Assembly: GCF_004519315.1 (NCBI RefSeq)
Contig: NZ_SOZE01000002.1
Span: 62,001 to 126,000, forward strand
Length of the DNA stretch: 64,000 nucleotides
Direction: 5' to 3'
DNA from: Mucilaginibacter psychrotolerans
Lineage (GTDB): Bacteria; Bacteroidota; Bacteroidia; Sphingobacteriales; Sphingobacteriaceae
Both the position numbers and the translations under genes were made by a program. This document shows positions 46,241 to 54,907 of this stretch, piece by piece. Under the pieces are notes generated by a model that saw only the letters and a list, made by a program, of their open reading frames with translations, did no database searches and was not told the DNA's origin. Position 1 is the stretch's first letter. Every line of letters starts with the position of its first letter.

Positions 46241-48307
46241 TTACCGCACTACCGAGCCGTTCGGTATGGCATCGTGCGGTGCAACAAAGCTTAGCTTGCC
46301 ATCGGCATCTTCGGCCATTAGTATCATCCCTTGCGATAGTATGCCTTTTATCTCGCGCGGCTCCAGGTTCACCAGCATGCTCACCTGCTTGCCTATAATG
46401 GCATCCGGTTCGTAGTGTTCCGCAATGCCCGATACTACCGTACGCTGATCTATACCGGTATCTATGGTCAGCTTCAGTAGCTTTTTAGTTTTGGCTACTT
46501 TTTCGGCTGTCAAGATGGTTCCGGTACGGATGTCCATCGTGGCAAAACTATCAAAGCTGATATTCGGCTTGGCGGGTATTACCGGCGGCGCAACTTTGGC
46601 TACGGTTGCCTGCTTCTTATCTGCAAGTTTTTGTATCTGGGCATCCATTGCCTCATCCTCTACCTTGGCAAAAAGCAGGGCAGCCTGGTTTAGCTGGTGG
46701 CCGTTGACAAATTCGATTTCCTCATCAAAGCCTACGGGCAAAATATTCAACATGCCGAATATCTTGCTGGCGGTAGCCGGTAAAAAAGGTTGCAGGCAGC
46801 TAGCAATATGGCCAACTAACACCAGGTTATTATGCAGGGCTGCTTTGGCCGCATCAGGGTCGGCTTTAATGGTTTTCCAAGGCTCTTGCTCGGTTAAATA
46901 GCGGTTGCCCATGCGTGCCATATCCATTACGTTTTGCAGCGCCGCACGGAAACGGTAGCCCTCCAGGTTTTTGCCCAGTTCGTCGTAATAACCGCCAAGC
47001 TCTGCATCTATTTTGGAGTCCGTCAATTTGATGACTTCGTTGCTGCTCTCTACTTTACCATCGTAATATTTATGCATCAGCACCATAATACGGTTGATGT
47101 AGTTACCCAATATAGCCACCAGTTCGTTGTTAACACGAGCCTGATAGTCTTTCCAAGTGAACTCGCTGTCGCTGGTTTCGGGCAGGATGGAGGTTAATAC
47201 ATAGCGCAACTCATCCTGTTTGCCCGGGAATTCCTCCAGGTACTCGTGCAGCCAAACCGCGTGGTTGCGCGAGGTGGAAAGCTTATCGCCCTCCAAATTC
47301 AAAAATTCATTGGCCGGCACATTTTGCGGTAAAATATAGTCGCCATGCGCTTTCAATATCGCCGGGAATATGATGCAGTGGAAAACAATATTATCCTTAC
47401 CGATGAAGTGCAGCAGGCAGGCATCGTCCTCGTCATTATCTTGTTTCTTCCAGTACTGTTGCCAGTCCTTACCATTATCTATGGCCCATTGTTTGGTTGC
47501 CGAGATGTAGCCTATCGGCGCATCCATCCACACGTAAAGCTTTTTGCCTTTTGCTTCCTCCAGCGGAACGTCTATGCCCCAATCCAGATCGCGTGTCATA
47601 GAGCGCGGCTGCAGGCCCGATTTCAGCCAGGAGCGGCATTGACCAAACACGTTAACTTTCCACTCGCCTTCTTTCTCGTCTATCCATTTTTCCAGCCACG
47701 GTTGGTATTTGTCTAGCGGCAGATACCAATGCTTCGTGGGTTTTAGCACCGGGCGTTTATTGCTCAGGGTTGATACGGGGTCGATAAGGTCCGTAGGATT
47801 GAGCGATGTGCCGCAATTTTCGCACTGGTCGCCGTAGGCTTTGTCATAACTGCAAACGGGGCAAGTACCGATAATATAGCGATCGGCCAAAAACTGGTCG
47901 AAATCTTCATCGTAATATTGTTCAGAGAACTTTTCGATAAACTCGCCTTTCTCGTACAGGTTCAGGAAAAACTCCTGAGAAAGGTCGTGATGTATGGCAG
48001 ACGAAGTGCGGTGATAGATATCGAACGCAATACCAAACTCCTCAAAGCTCTCTTTTATCTGCTTGTGGTATTTATCAATAATCGCCTGCGGGGTAGTTCC
48101 TTCTTTTTTGGCCTTAATGGTGATAGCCGCGCCGTGCTCATCCGAGCCGCAAATGTACACCACATCCTTTTTCATCAACCGCAGGTAGCGCACAAAAATA
48201 TCTGCGGGCAGGTACGCGCCTGCCAGGTGCCCGATATGTAAGGGCCCGTTTGCATAAGGCAAAGCCGAGGTGATGGTGTATCTTTTATATTGATTAAGTT
48301 GCGACAT
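46241..48307 (-). CDS. metG: Methionine--tRNA ligase
   Basis: 688 residues. Class I motifs: HIGH in PYANGPLHIGHLAG near residue 22 and KLSTSR in place of KMSKS near 337. Two zinc cysteine pairs appear in CPVCSYDKAYGDQCENCG. The C-terminal 105 residues (FDSFATMDIRTGTILTAEKV to KLSFVAPHDAIPNGSVVR) are the tRNA-binding EMAP-II-like domain. It charges tRNA-Met. A full -7 match TATCTTTG lies on the minus strand at 48332-48339, 24 nt upstream. Confidence 0.98.
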   Translation of the reverse strand: MSQLNQYKRYTITSALPYANGPLHIGHLAGAYLPADIFVRYLRLMKKDVVYICGSDEHGAAITIKAKKEGTTPQAIIDKYHKQIKESFEEFGIAFDIYHRTSSAIHHDLSQEFFLNLYEKGEFIEKFSEQYYDEDFDQFLADRYIIGTCPVCSYDKAYGDQCENCGTSLNPTDLIDPVSTLSNKRPVLKPTKHWYLPLDKYQPWLEKWIDEKEGEWKVNVFGQCRSWLKSGLQPRSMTRDLDWGIDVPLEEAKGKKLYVWMDAPIGYISATKQWAIDNGKDWQQYWKKQDNDEDDACLLHFIGKDNIVFHCIIFPAILKAHGDYILPQNVPANEFLNLEGDKLSTSRNHAVWLHEYLEEFPGKQDELRYVLTSILPETSDSEFTWKDYQARVNNELVAILGNYINRIMVLMHKYYDGKVESSNEVIKLTDSKIDAELGGYYDELGKNLEGYRFRAALQNVMDMARMGNRYLTEQEPWKTIKADPDAAKAALHNNLVLVGHIASCLQPFLPATASKIFGMLNILPVGFDEEIEFVNGHQLNQAALLFAKVEDEAMDAQIQKLADKKQATVAKVAPPVIPAKPNISFDSFATMDIRTGTILTAEKVAKTKKLLKLTIDTGIDQRTVVSGIAEHYEPDAIIGKQVSMLVNLEPREIKGILSQGMILMAEDADGKLSFVAPHDAIPNGSVVR

Positions 48308-48331
48308 TTAGCGGAGATGTTTATTAATTTG

Positions 48332-48339
48332 CAAAGATA
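48332..48339 (-). promoter_or_regulatory. metG -7 box
   Basis: Read on the minus strand as TATCTTTG, a full TAnnTTTG match, 24 nt before the metG ATG. No clear -33 TTG is seen. Confidence 0.45.
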
Positions 48340-48434
48340 AATCTTTTAAGTCAGAATTCGGGAAAGACGGCAAGCACGTAACATCGAAAGACTGAGGATA
48401 TAAGCCCCAGCTACAAATTAATTCTTCCAGACTC

Positions 48435-49352
48435 ATGCAGACTTCCGAGCCTTCGAATTTTAAAACGCCCACATACCTCAAAAAAGGCGATAAGGTTGCT
48501 ATAACCTGCCCGGCCAAAAAGCTACCCGCACCAATGGCGGATGCAATAAAGCTGCTTACCGACTGGGGCCTGGAGGTGGTACTGGGCGAAACCGTCACTG
48601 CCTCTTACCACCAGTTCGCTGGCGACGACCATCTGCGTGCAAAAGATATGCAACGCTTTATTGATGATGACAGCATCAAGGCTGTGATAGCAGCACGGGG
48701 CGGCTACGGCACCATTCGGATGATTGATAGGGTTGATTTTAGCCGCCTTGCCACCAACCCTAAGTGGGTAGTCGGCTTTAGCGACATTACGCTGTTACAT
48801 TCGCATATCATCAGCAACCATCAGATAGCCTGCATACACGGCCAAATGCCATTAAACATCCCCAATGCATCTGCCCATTCCTTAGAAACGCTCCGCATGG
48901 CCTTGTTTGGCGAAGACCTGAACTATAACCTGCCTCCTAACGCCTTAAACCGCATTGGCAACGCCAACGGCATCGTAATAGGTGGTAACCTCTCCCTGCT
49001 GGTAGCGTTAAACGGCTCGGTAAGCGATATGGACTACAGCGGCAAAATATTATTTGTAGAAGATGTGGGCGAATATCTTTATTCCGTAGACCGTATGCTA
49101 CGATGTTTGAAACGTGCCGGTAAACTCAACAACCTCGCCGGGCTAATCGTTGGCGGCTTTACCGATATGAAAGATAACGATATCCCCTTTGGGCAAACTA
49201 TACCAGAGATGGTGATGGATGTGGTAAGCAGATATGATTACCCTGTTTGCTTCGACTTCCCGGTCGGTCACATGCCCAACAATTGCAGCATCTTACTAGG
49301 GCAACAGGCCGCCCTATCTGTAAAACAAGATGGCGTAACACTAAGTTATTAA
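48435..49352 (+). CDS. LD-carboxypeptidase (peptidase family S66)
   Basis: 305 residues. Family features: LKKGDKVAITCPAKKL, AARGGYGTIRMIDRVDFSRL, and the nucleophile serine in VVGFSDITLLHSHI near residue 119; HGQMPLNI, GGNLSLLVALNG, LFVEDVGEYLYSVDRML with the catalytic Glu and DFPVGHMPNNCSILLG with the catalytic His. It trims the terminal D-Ala from muropeptide tetrapeptides in cell-wall recycling; some relatives cleave microcin C. No signal peptide, so cytoplasmic. DoxX follows 18 nt later. Confidence 0.93.
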   Translation: MQTSEPSNFKTPTYLKKGDKVAITCPAKKLPAPMADAIKLLTDWGLEVVLGETVTASYHQFAGDDHLRAKDMQRFIDDDSIKAVIAARGGYGTIRMIDRVDFSRLATNPKWVVGFSDITLLHSHIISNHQIACIHGQMPLNIPNASAHSLETLRMALFGEDLNYNLPPNALNRIGNANGIVIGGNLSLLVALNGSVSDMDYSGKILFVEDVGEYLYSVDRMLRCLKRAGKLNNLAGLIVGGFTDMKDNDIPFGQTIPEMVMDVVSRYDYPVCFDFPVGHMPNNCSILLGQQAALSVKQDGVTLSY

Positions 49353-49370
49353 ATAAACAAGCAACGATCT

Positions 49371-49778
49371 ATGGCATATTTAAGCAGTTTAAACAAGTAT
49401 AAGGATTTCGGATTACTCATCATACGCGTTGGGTTGGGTGCCATGTTTATTTACCATGGTTATCCAAAACTGATGGGCGGAAAAGAAGCCTGGATTGGAT
49501 TGGGAACCTCTACAAAATACATCGGCATCACATTTTTACCTATGATGTGGGGTCTGCTAGCTGCGCTGGTAGAAACTGTGGGCGGACTACTGGTGATATT
49601 AGGCTTAACCTTCCGCCCGGTTTGCCTATTGCTGGTTATCAATTTAATTGTCGCAGCACTGTCGCATTTTGGACAGGGTGGCAACCTGGGCGATGCCTCA
49701 CATGCTATTGAGGATGCTGTTGTATTTGCAGGGTTATTTACTATTGGGCCCGGACGATACAGCGTTGATAAGAAATAA
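49371..49778 (+). CDS. DoxX family membrane protein
   Basis: 135 residues with four membrane segments. Typical DoxX features: FGLLIIRVGLGAMFIYHGYPKLMGG near residue 14, LAALVETVGGLLVILGLTFRPVCLLLVINLIVAALSHF and a final AGLFTIGPGRYSVDKK. DoxX proteins are small inner-membrane proteins, some of which influence thiol/oxidative homeostasis. It is probably in an operon with the LD-carboxypeptidase gene. Confidence 0.9.
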   Translation: MAYLSSLNKYKDFGLLIIRVGLGAMFIYHGYPKLMGGKEAWIGLGTSTKYIGITFLPMMWGLLAALVETVGGLLVILGLTFRPVCLLLVINLIVAALSHFGQGGNLGDASHAIEDAVVFAGLFTIGPGRYSVDKK

Positions 49779-49792
49779 AAAAAGGCATGCAA

Positions 49793-50153
49793 CTCTAGGT
49801 AATTCTATTTCCATACAACCTATACAATCTGCAAGATTTTCGGACGATTCCGTACAATTTGGTACGGTTTCGGACAACCATTTTGCAATTTTGCAAATCT
49901 TCAAAAAACAGGAGCAAAATGTATAAAAAAGATGCAAAACTCCTGTTTAACGGGAAGCGCGAAATCTTAGGCCTCGAGTAAAGGCCTGCCGCTATCAGCG
50001 ACACTTTCGCCAACCGGTCTTGCCCGGTGCTTTTAATTTCCTTTTAGGCTTTCTTATTGTGTAATCTATTCGATCCTCGATAGCCTTATTCCACACTAAT
50101 GCTTCTAAAACCCCCAATTTACTTATCAATCAGCCAATTCTGTCGAATTATGA
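49793..50153. other. Gene-free gap of 361 nt
   Basis: I find no convincing gene here. A short hairpin CCGTAC/GTACGG near 49850-49867 sits between two CGGAC words. A 20-codon frame (49919-49981) has an AGGAG 4 nt before its ATG, and a 44-codon minus-strand frame (50129-49995) ends basic; both are too short and unsupported to call. Confidence 0.4.
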
Positions 50154-50831
50154 TTAATCGTGCCAGCGGAATCTTCTCTGGCCGGAACCTTCTTCTAACA
50201 GTGTAGCATACACAGTAAACTCAGAATATATGGGCTGATTGTTGTACATCGCGGGTATCCAATCAATAGCAAACTTGTCCCCTTTTAGTTTCATCTCTTT
50301 AGGGGCTGTTTTCTTACTATTATCCACATAAGCAATGTAATACGTAGCTTTACCATCAATAGCTACATGCGCGGTTATTTCTAACTTAAGAGAATTACCC
50401 TTGTTGAAGTTATAAACCTCACTGGAAAGCAACGACGTATAATAGTCAATAGCACAAAGCGGCACGGGTGCCGAGGCGTTTTTAGCTACTTCTTCTTCAA
50501 CGTTTGGAATTTCAACACCAACGGTGTTAAACATACTGTTATCAATATAAGCCACTTTTTTTTGATCGTAGTTGTAACGGAGCACCAATTTGTTTTCGCC
50601 AGAGAAAAAATACCAGTTACCTACACGCACGTCGTTCTTATAATTCCCTTGCACCAACACATTATTATTTTTGGTGTTTTGTATATAATAAGCCCCGTCT
50701 TTTATTTGTCCGTCGGGTGTAGAGTACACGAGTTGGGTGCTATCACTGATGCGGCTTTTCTTTTCGGCACGTTGCGCATTTGCCGAAACAGTAGCGACAA
50801 GGAACAGGACTGCTAATAGGCTTATCTTCAT
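50154..50831 (-). CDS. Exported protein with MORN/YwqK-like repeats
   Basis: 225 residues, signal peptide MKISLLAVLFLVATVSANAQ. Residues 35-85 read as MORN/YwqK-type strands (PDGQIKDGAYYIQNT, NVLVQGNYKNDVRVGNWYFFSGENKLVLRYNYDQ). The second half is a beta-rich domain (LKLEITAHVAIDGKATYYIAY; PIYSEFTVYATLLEEGSG) reminiscent of the TonB C-terminal fold. Several Bacteroidota surface proteins combine such repeats, but no precise function can be given. The upstream TlpA-like gene is separated by a strong terminator, so it is a separate transcript. Confidence 0.7.
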   Translation of the reverse strand: MKISLLAVLFLVATVSANAQRAEKKSRISDSTQLVYSTPDGQIKDGAYYIQNTKNNNVLVQGNYKNDVRVGNWYFFSGENKLVLRYNYDQKKVAYIDNSMFNTVGVEIPNVEEEVAKNASAPVPLCAIDYYTSLLSSEVYNFNKGNSLKLEITAHVAIDGKATYYIAYVDNSKKTAPKEMKLKGDKFAIDWIPAMYNNQPIYSEFTVYATLLEEGSGQRRFRWHD

Positions 50832-50882
50832 GATGCTTAAATTTATAGTATAAAGATAAACAACCTTTTTGTATTAAAAACA

Positions 50883-50923
50883 AACAAAAAAGAGATAAGA
50901 TGCACTTCCATCTCTTTTTTGTT
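50883..50923 (-). terminator. 14-bp terminator after the TlpA-like gene
   Basis: AACAAAAAAGAGAT (50883-50896) and ATCTCTTTTTTGTT (50910-50923) pair perfectly around a 13-nt loop. It lies 188 nt past the stop of the 51111-52250 gene and just upstream of the next minus-strand gene. Confidence 0.75.
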
Positions 50924-51110
50924 AAAATAACAAATAGCTGTATGTTCAATGCCGGTACAACAACCATTTTAATACCATAAAAACACCATCACCAAGCCGC
51001 CAAAAGATGGCAATCAGCCCAAAGTATATTCGTTTTCGCCGAAGGTGCTTGCAAATACAGAATGGTATAACAAGAGTGAGAATGGTGTTGATAAAAAATG
51101 ACTGCCCAAC

Positions 51111-52250
51111 CTACTTTAGGTAACGCTTAAGAGTATGAATAAGTGAATCTGGTGAAATCCCTTTAGCAACAATTTTACCGTCGGGCGCAAGCAAAAAATT
51201 ATACGGTATGCTGTCTGCCTTAAAGGTATATACACTTGTTCCGGTCCAAACATCTTTGTCAATGACTTGGTGCCAATACAATTTATTTACGGATACATAG
51301 GCCTTCCAGTCGTTAACGTCCGGATCCAACGCAACACTAATCATCTGAAACTTCGCCGGACTAAACAACGCTTGCGCTTTCCTTTGTTGCTCAATAAAAG
51401 GATAACATTGAGGGCACCAGGTAGACCACAAATTAATGAGGCAGACTTTACCCTTACATAAATCTGTTGTAGATAAGGGTTTTTGCAATGTGTCTGGAAG
51501 CACCAATCCTGGCAACACATCACCGACATTGTATTCAACCGTCATTATATTAATATATTTTTGAACCTTACTTTCTAAGGCCATAAATGGCCGGTAATGC
51601 CCAAAGCGCCTGTGCGCTTTTTGCATAAAAGAATGCAATTTACCATAATCTTTCCCGAAGTCTACGGAATTATACGCCACCATAAATGCTGCGCCACTTT
51701 TAACAGTATCGGCATAGGAGATAGAATTCATGGTATATTTATAAAGTAGCGACATACGCTTTTGCTTTAACGACACCAATGTATCCAAAGCATTTGCGCG
51801 GTAGGCGCTATCCAAAGAATGGCCGCACTTAGTGATATCCCTGGCAATGTATGCTTGCCTGGAGTTAAATGCCAAAAGACTGACAGTAGCAGGCGAGTTG
51901 GAAACATCACTACTCCGTTTAAAATAATCAACATTTACAATTGTGTTGGTGGTATCGCTAATGATACTCACTGTGTAATTGTTAAAGGTTGACGTAATAT
52001 CGTAAAGGCGGTCTTCATTAGAATGCAATTTCAATACCACCCCTGCCATACTCTCTTTGATAACAGCCGAATCTACAGTAATTTCCCTTTCATCACCAAA
52101 GGGCTTCCTGATAACATAAATTTTTTCGCCCGGCGCAATCCTAGGATAAATAGTTACAGTTCTCTTCAATGGGTCGGTTGTAACGCAGGAGTAGAACAAT
52201 GAGCCTACCATACATACAACAAGAAAAAAAGCGCGGTTGTAATATAACAT
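51111..52250 (-). CDS. TlpA-like thioredoxin-fold lipoprotein
   Basis: 379 residues with a lipoprotein signal ending near LFYSC. The first 230 residues form a DUF4369-like strand region and a helical segment. The C-terminal 140 residues are a TlpA domain: VGDVLPGLVLPDTLQKPLS, VCLINLWSTWCPQCYPF with active-site cysteines C279 and C282, QMISVALDPDVNDWKAY, and SIPYNFLLAPDGKIVAKG. Predicted periplasmic thiol reductase. A strong hairpin (52261-52296) separates it from the SusC/SusD operon, so it is probably not co-transcribed. Confidence 0.85.
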   Translation of the reverse strand: MLYYNRAFFLVVCMVGSLFYSCVTTDPLKRTVTIYPRIAPGEKIYVIRKPFGDEREITVDSAVIKESMAGVVLKLHSNEDRLYDITSTFNNYTVSIISDTTNTIVNVDYFKRSSDVSNSPATVSLLAFNSRQAYIARDITKCGHSLDSAYRANALDTLVSLKQKRMSLLYKYTMNSISYADTVKSGAAFMVAYNSVDFGKDYGKLHSFMQKAHRRFGHYRPFMALESKVQKYINIMTVEYNVGDVLPGLVLPDTLQKPLSTTDLCKGKVCLINLWSTWCPQCYPFIEQQRKAQALFSPAKFQMISVALDPDVNDWKAYVSVNKLYWHQVIDKDVWTGTSVYTFKADSIPYNFLLAPDGKIVAKGISPDSLIHTLKRYLK

Positions 52251-52260
52251 AATAGATGTA

Positions 52261-52296
52261 AATGCAAAAAGCTATCCGAAGATAGCTTTTTGCATT
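52261..52296 (-). terminator. 16-bp perfect hairpin closing the SusC/SusD operon
   Basis: AATGCAAAAAGCTATC (52261-52276), tetraloop CGAA (TTCG on the minus strand), GATAGCTTTTTGCATT (52281-52296). It lies 17 nt past the stop of the DUF1735-like gene. Confidence 0.85.
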
Positions 52297-52312
52297 ATAA
52301 ATGGCTCAAATT

Positions 52313-53287
52313 TTATTGTCTAACCCATTTTTCGTAAATCTGACGAGTCCAACCAGTTTGACCCGCTGAGCCAACACCGTATCCATAGTGGAGAAAGAAG
52401 GTTTTAGATGCAGCATCGTAAGTGTTATTGTAAGTAGAGTGTACAAATCCATTTGTACCGGGAGTAGAAGGCGACCATGAACCTGTTGCACCAGGCTGGT
52501 CTGATGTGAAGAAACCAGATTGTGCACCGGTTGGCGTAGCACCAGCAGGAGCATAATTACTTAAGGCTGAACCATTTACGTCAAAGTCGACATAATAGTT
52601 AGAGCCACCTAAATCGCCCAATGGAATCTCTACCCTGACAGCGCTAACTGTAGACATCTTCTTAGTAGAGTTAAGCGCACGCCCTGCACTAGGGTGGAAG
52701 AAATAGCCTGTTGTAGTATAGCTAGCCTCGTAAATGTTCTTGGCGATAATTCTGTACAACAATGTACCGAAATTCCCACTTACACTACCAGAAGAAGCGG
52801 AAGTAATAGAAATAGGCAATACGTAAGCTGCGTTAAAATCATAGTCCGCAGTGTTTAATTTCAGTGTGATCATTACAACTGCTTTCCTTTGGCCTTTGGG
52901 TATAACCACTGATGCAGGAAAGGTTACCAAAGAGGTGGGAATTTGTACGTATGAAGTCTTTACAGCAGCATTGTAAGTAGCGATAGCAGCAGTATTAATC
53001 CCTAAGTTAACAGTAACATCCGTTGGAGCTGCAGTGCTACCACCGTATTGAACTGTAATCGGCATTTGCGCAGAGGCTACAGCGTCAAAAGAGCGGTTAA
53101 ACACGTAAAATGGAGCACCAGCAGGTGATGACCATACCTCACCTACCGTACCATCGCTACCTGATGTTGAAAACGACACAGTAGACGGCGATCCATCAGG
53201 ATCGATATTGGAGGTCTTGTCTTTCAGACAAGATGTTAAGCCGGCAAGACTAACCGACAATAACGTTAAGCATATAAATTTTTTCAT
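52313..53287 (-). CDS. DUF1735-like SusE-position lipoprotein
   Basis: 324 residues with lipoprotein signal MKKFICLTLLSVSLAGLTSC. The N-terminal part (AVASAQMPITVQYGGSTAAPTDVTVNLGINTAAIATYNAAV; VVIPKGQRKAVVMITLKLNTADYDFNAAYVLPISITSAS) matches DUF1735, common in glycan-binding lipoproteins encoded after susD. The C-terminal half is Gly/Ser/Thr-rich and strand-forming, a possible ligand-binding module. Likely surface-exposed and helping capture the SusCD substrate. Third gene of the operon, 17 nt after susD. Confidence 0.8.
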   Translation of the reverse strand: MKKFICLTLLSVSLAGLTSCLKDKTSNIDPDGSPSTVSFSTSGSDGTVGEVWSSPAGAPFYVFNRSFDAVASAQMPITVQYGGSTAAPTDVTVNLGINTAAIATYNAAVKTSYVQIPTSLVTFPASVVIPKGQRKAVVMITLKLNTADYDFNAAYVLPISITSASSGSVSGNFGTLLYRIIAKNIYEASYTTTGYFFHPSAGRALNSTKKMSTVSAVRVEIPLGDLGGSNYYVDFDVNGSALSNYAPAGATPTGAQSGFFTSDQPGATGSWSPSTPGTNGFVHSTYNNTYDAASKTFFLHYGYGVGSAGQTGWTRQIYEKWVRQ

Positions 53288-53304
53288 CGTTTACTTTTTT
53301 AAAA

Positions 53305-54897
53305 TTAGTTAGCGTCCCAAAATAATCTAGACGTATATACATTAATACCGCTTGGTACATTACCCGGGTTGTAAGTGTATTCCGAGCTTGGATATTGAAC
53401 CCTAACCGGTAACCTGTCTGTACGGGTAGACTGTGAAGTAACAGATGCAAAAGAGGTGTTTGCAGCAGTACCAGTGGTAACAGGATAGCCTGTTCTGCGG
53501 TACTCGTTCCATGCTTCGTGCCCGTGTATAAAGTTTAGCGCTATATATTTCTGAGTGATAATTGCCTCTAATCTTTGTTCGTTCGTGGCAGCAAGGTTAT
53601 AGTTCGCTAAATAGGCTTTGGCGGCACCTGCGTTTTCTAACTGGTAAGCGGTAGCATCTTCTTGTGGTGTATTATCCGCAATAGAACCACTTACGTCCTT
53701 TTCAAGGTAGGCAAATGATGCCGCAATACCCGCGTCGAAATTAGCTTGAGCTGTTCCTGCGAGCGCATAACCCTTTAAGGCTGCTTCTGCTAAAAGGAAA
53801 TGGCTCTCTGCAGCAAGGAATAAAGGAGAGCCCATCGTACGGCCTTTTAAGACACCAACCGTGTTTGGGGCATTCGCGTAATTAGTACCGCCGATATACC
53901 ATGCTGGTGTTCCGGATGGTGCGTTTGGTGGAGTGGCATCGTTACCTAGTTGGTTATTTGGTACAGTAACGCCGTGGTAGTAAGTTAAATCGGCACGAGT
54001 ATCGTCCGTAAGCTTACCGCCATTATAAAACTGCAAAACATATGTAGATGGGATAAACTGACGGCCAAAACCACTTTGTGTCCCACCAGCGTTACTGTGG
54101 TAAGTGTTCCAAATTGGATTTTGCTTACCGTCGGTTACAATATAACCGGGGTTAATAATGGCATCGTCATTTAAAAAGCCATCTGCTGTATTAAAGCTGC
54201 CCAATTGCGTAGTTACGTAAGAAGAAAGGCTTGAGCCAGATGCACGGATCAGTATGCGCAATTTAATGGTATTGGCAAGTTGTTTCCATTTTTGCATATC
54301 GCCATGGAACATAATGTCGGCACTGCTAATATTTAACTGCGTACCTTCGTCAGCAGCATTAATATCAGCAATAGCTTTGTTTAATTGAACAATCAGGTCC
54401 TGATAGATAGCTTCCGCTTTATCATACTTCGGTGTTAAAAAATCTGCACCTTGAAGTGCTTCAGAATAAGGAATATCGCCATACTGGTCAACCAAAAGCT
54501 GGAAGTCGTAAGCTTTCATAATACGCGCTGCAGCGTTAAAATATGTAGAAGTAGCTACGCCTTCTGTTTGGCTAAGGATATATTGATAATCTCTCAGGTT
54601 ATTGTACATAGATGTCCATAAACCAGTCTGTTCACTTGTAGAATAGTTGTAAGTAAATATAGTGCCCCAACCACCATAGCCACCAGCATTTACTTCGTAT
54701 CCAACTGTTTGAGCACCATAATTGTGATAAGTAACATCTGTAGAAGATGCAGTAACAGCTAATGCGTTTGGTAAAACGTATGTAGGTGTAGAGGACGTCG
54801 CCTGGTTTGGATTAGTGTTGATATCCAAATACTTCTTGCACGATGTAAATGCAAGCAAGCAGGTGCCGAATAAAATTGAACTTATATATTTTTTCAT
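53305..54897 (-). CDS. SusD/RagB family outer membrane lipoprotein
   Basis: 530 residues. Lipoprotein signal (MKKYISSILFGTCLLAFTSC), then KKYLDINTNPNQATSSTPTYVLPNAL, the SusD-like_2 opening. Helical TPR-like repeats include DYQYILSQTEGVATSTYFNAAARIMKAYDFQLLVDQYGDIPYSEALQG, and HFLLAEAALKGYAL near residue 365. The C-terminus has FIHGHEAWNEYRRTGYP, a hallmark of the family. It lies 10 nt downstream of susC and forms the lid of the TonB-dependent SusC pore, selecting oligosaccharide or peptide ligands. Substrate not predictable: no glycoside hydrolase or peptidase adjoins. Confidence 0.95.
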   Translation of the reverse strand: MKKYISSILFGTCLLAFTSCKKYLDINTNPNQATSSTPTYVLPNALAVTASSTDVTYHNYGAQTVGYEVNAGGYGGWGTIFTYNYSTSEQTGLWTSMYNNLRDYQYILSQTEGVATSTYFNAAARIMKAYDFQLLVDQYGDIPYSEALQGADFLTPKYDKAEAIYQDLIVQLNKAIADINAADEGTQLNISSADIMFHGDMQKWKQLANTIKLRILIRASGSSLSSYVTTQLGSFNTADGFLNDDAIINPGYIVTDGKQNPIWNTYHSNAGGTQSGFGRQFIPSTYVLQFYNGGKLTDDTRADLTYYHGVTVPNNQLGNDATPPNAPSGTPAWYIGGTNYANAPNTVGVLKGRTMGSPLFLAAESHFLLAEAALKGYALAGTAQANFDAGIAASFAYLEKDVSGSIADNTPQEDATAYQLENAGAAKAYLANYNLAATNEQRLEAIITQKYIALNFIHGHEAWNEYRRTGYPVTTGTAANTSFASVTSQSTRTDRLPVRVQYPSSEYTYNPGNVPSGINVYTSRLFWDAN

Positions 54898-54907
54898 TAC
54901 TTTATGA

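Noticed and set aside
49919..50129. 20-codon frame with AGGAG before its ATG and a 44-codon basic minus-strand frame
   Set aside because: Very short; the first has an SD-like sequence unusual for this group and the second a TTG start. Neither has homology I recognise, so I leave them out.
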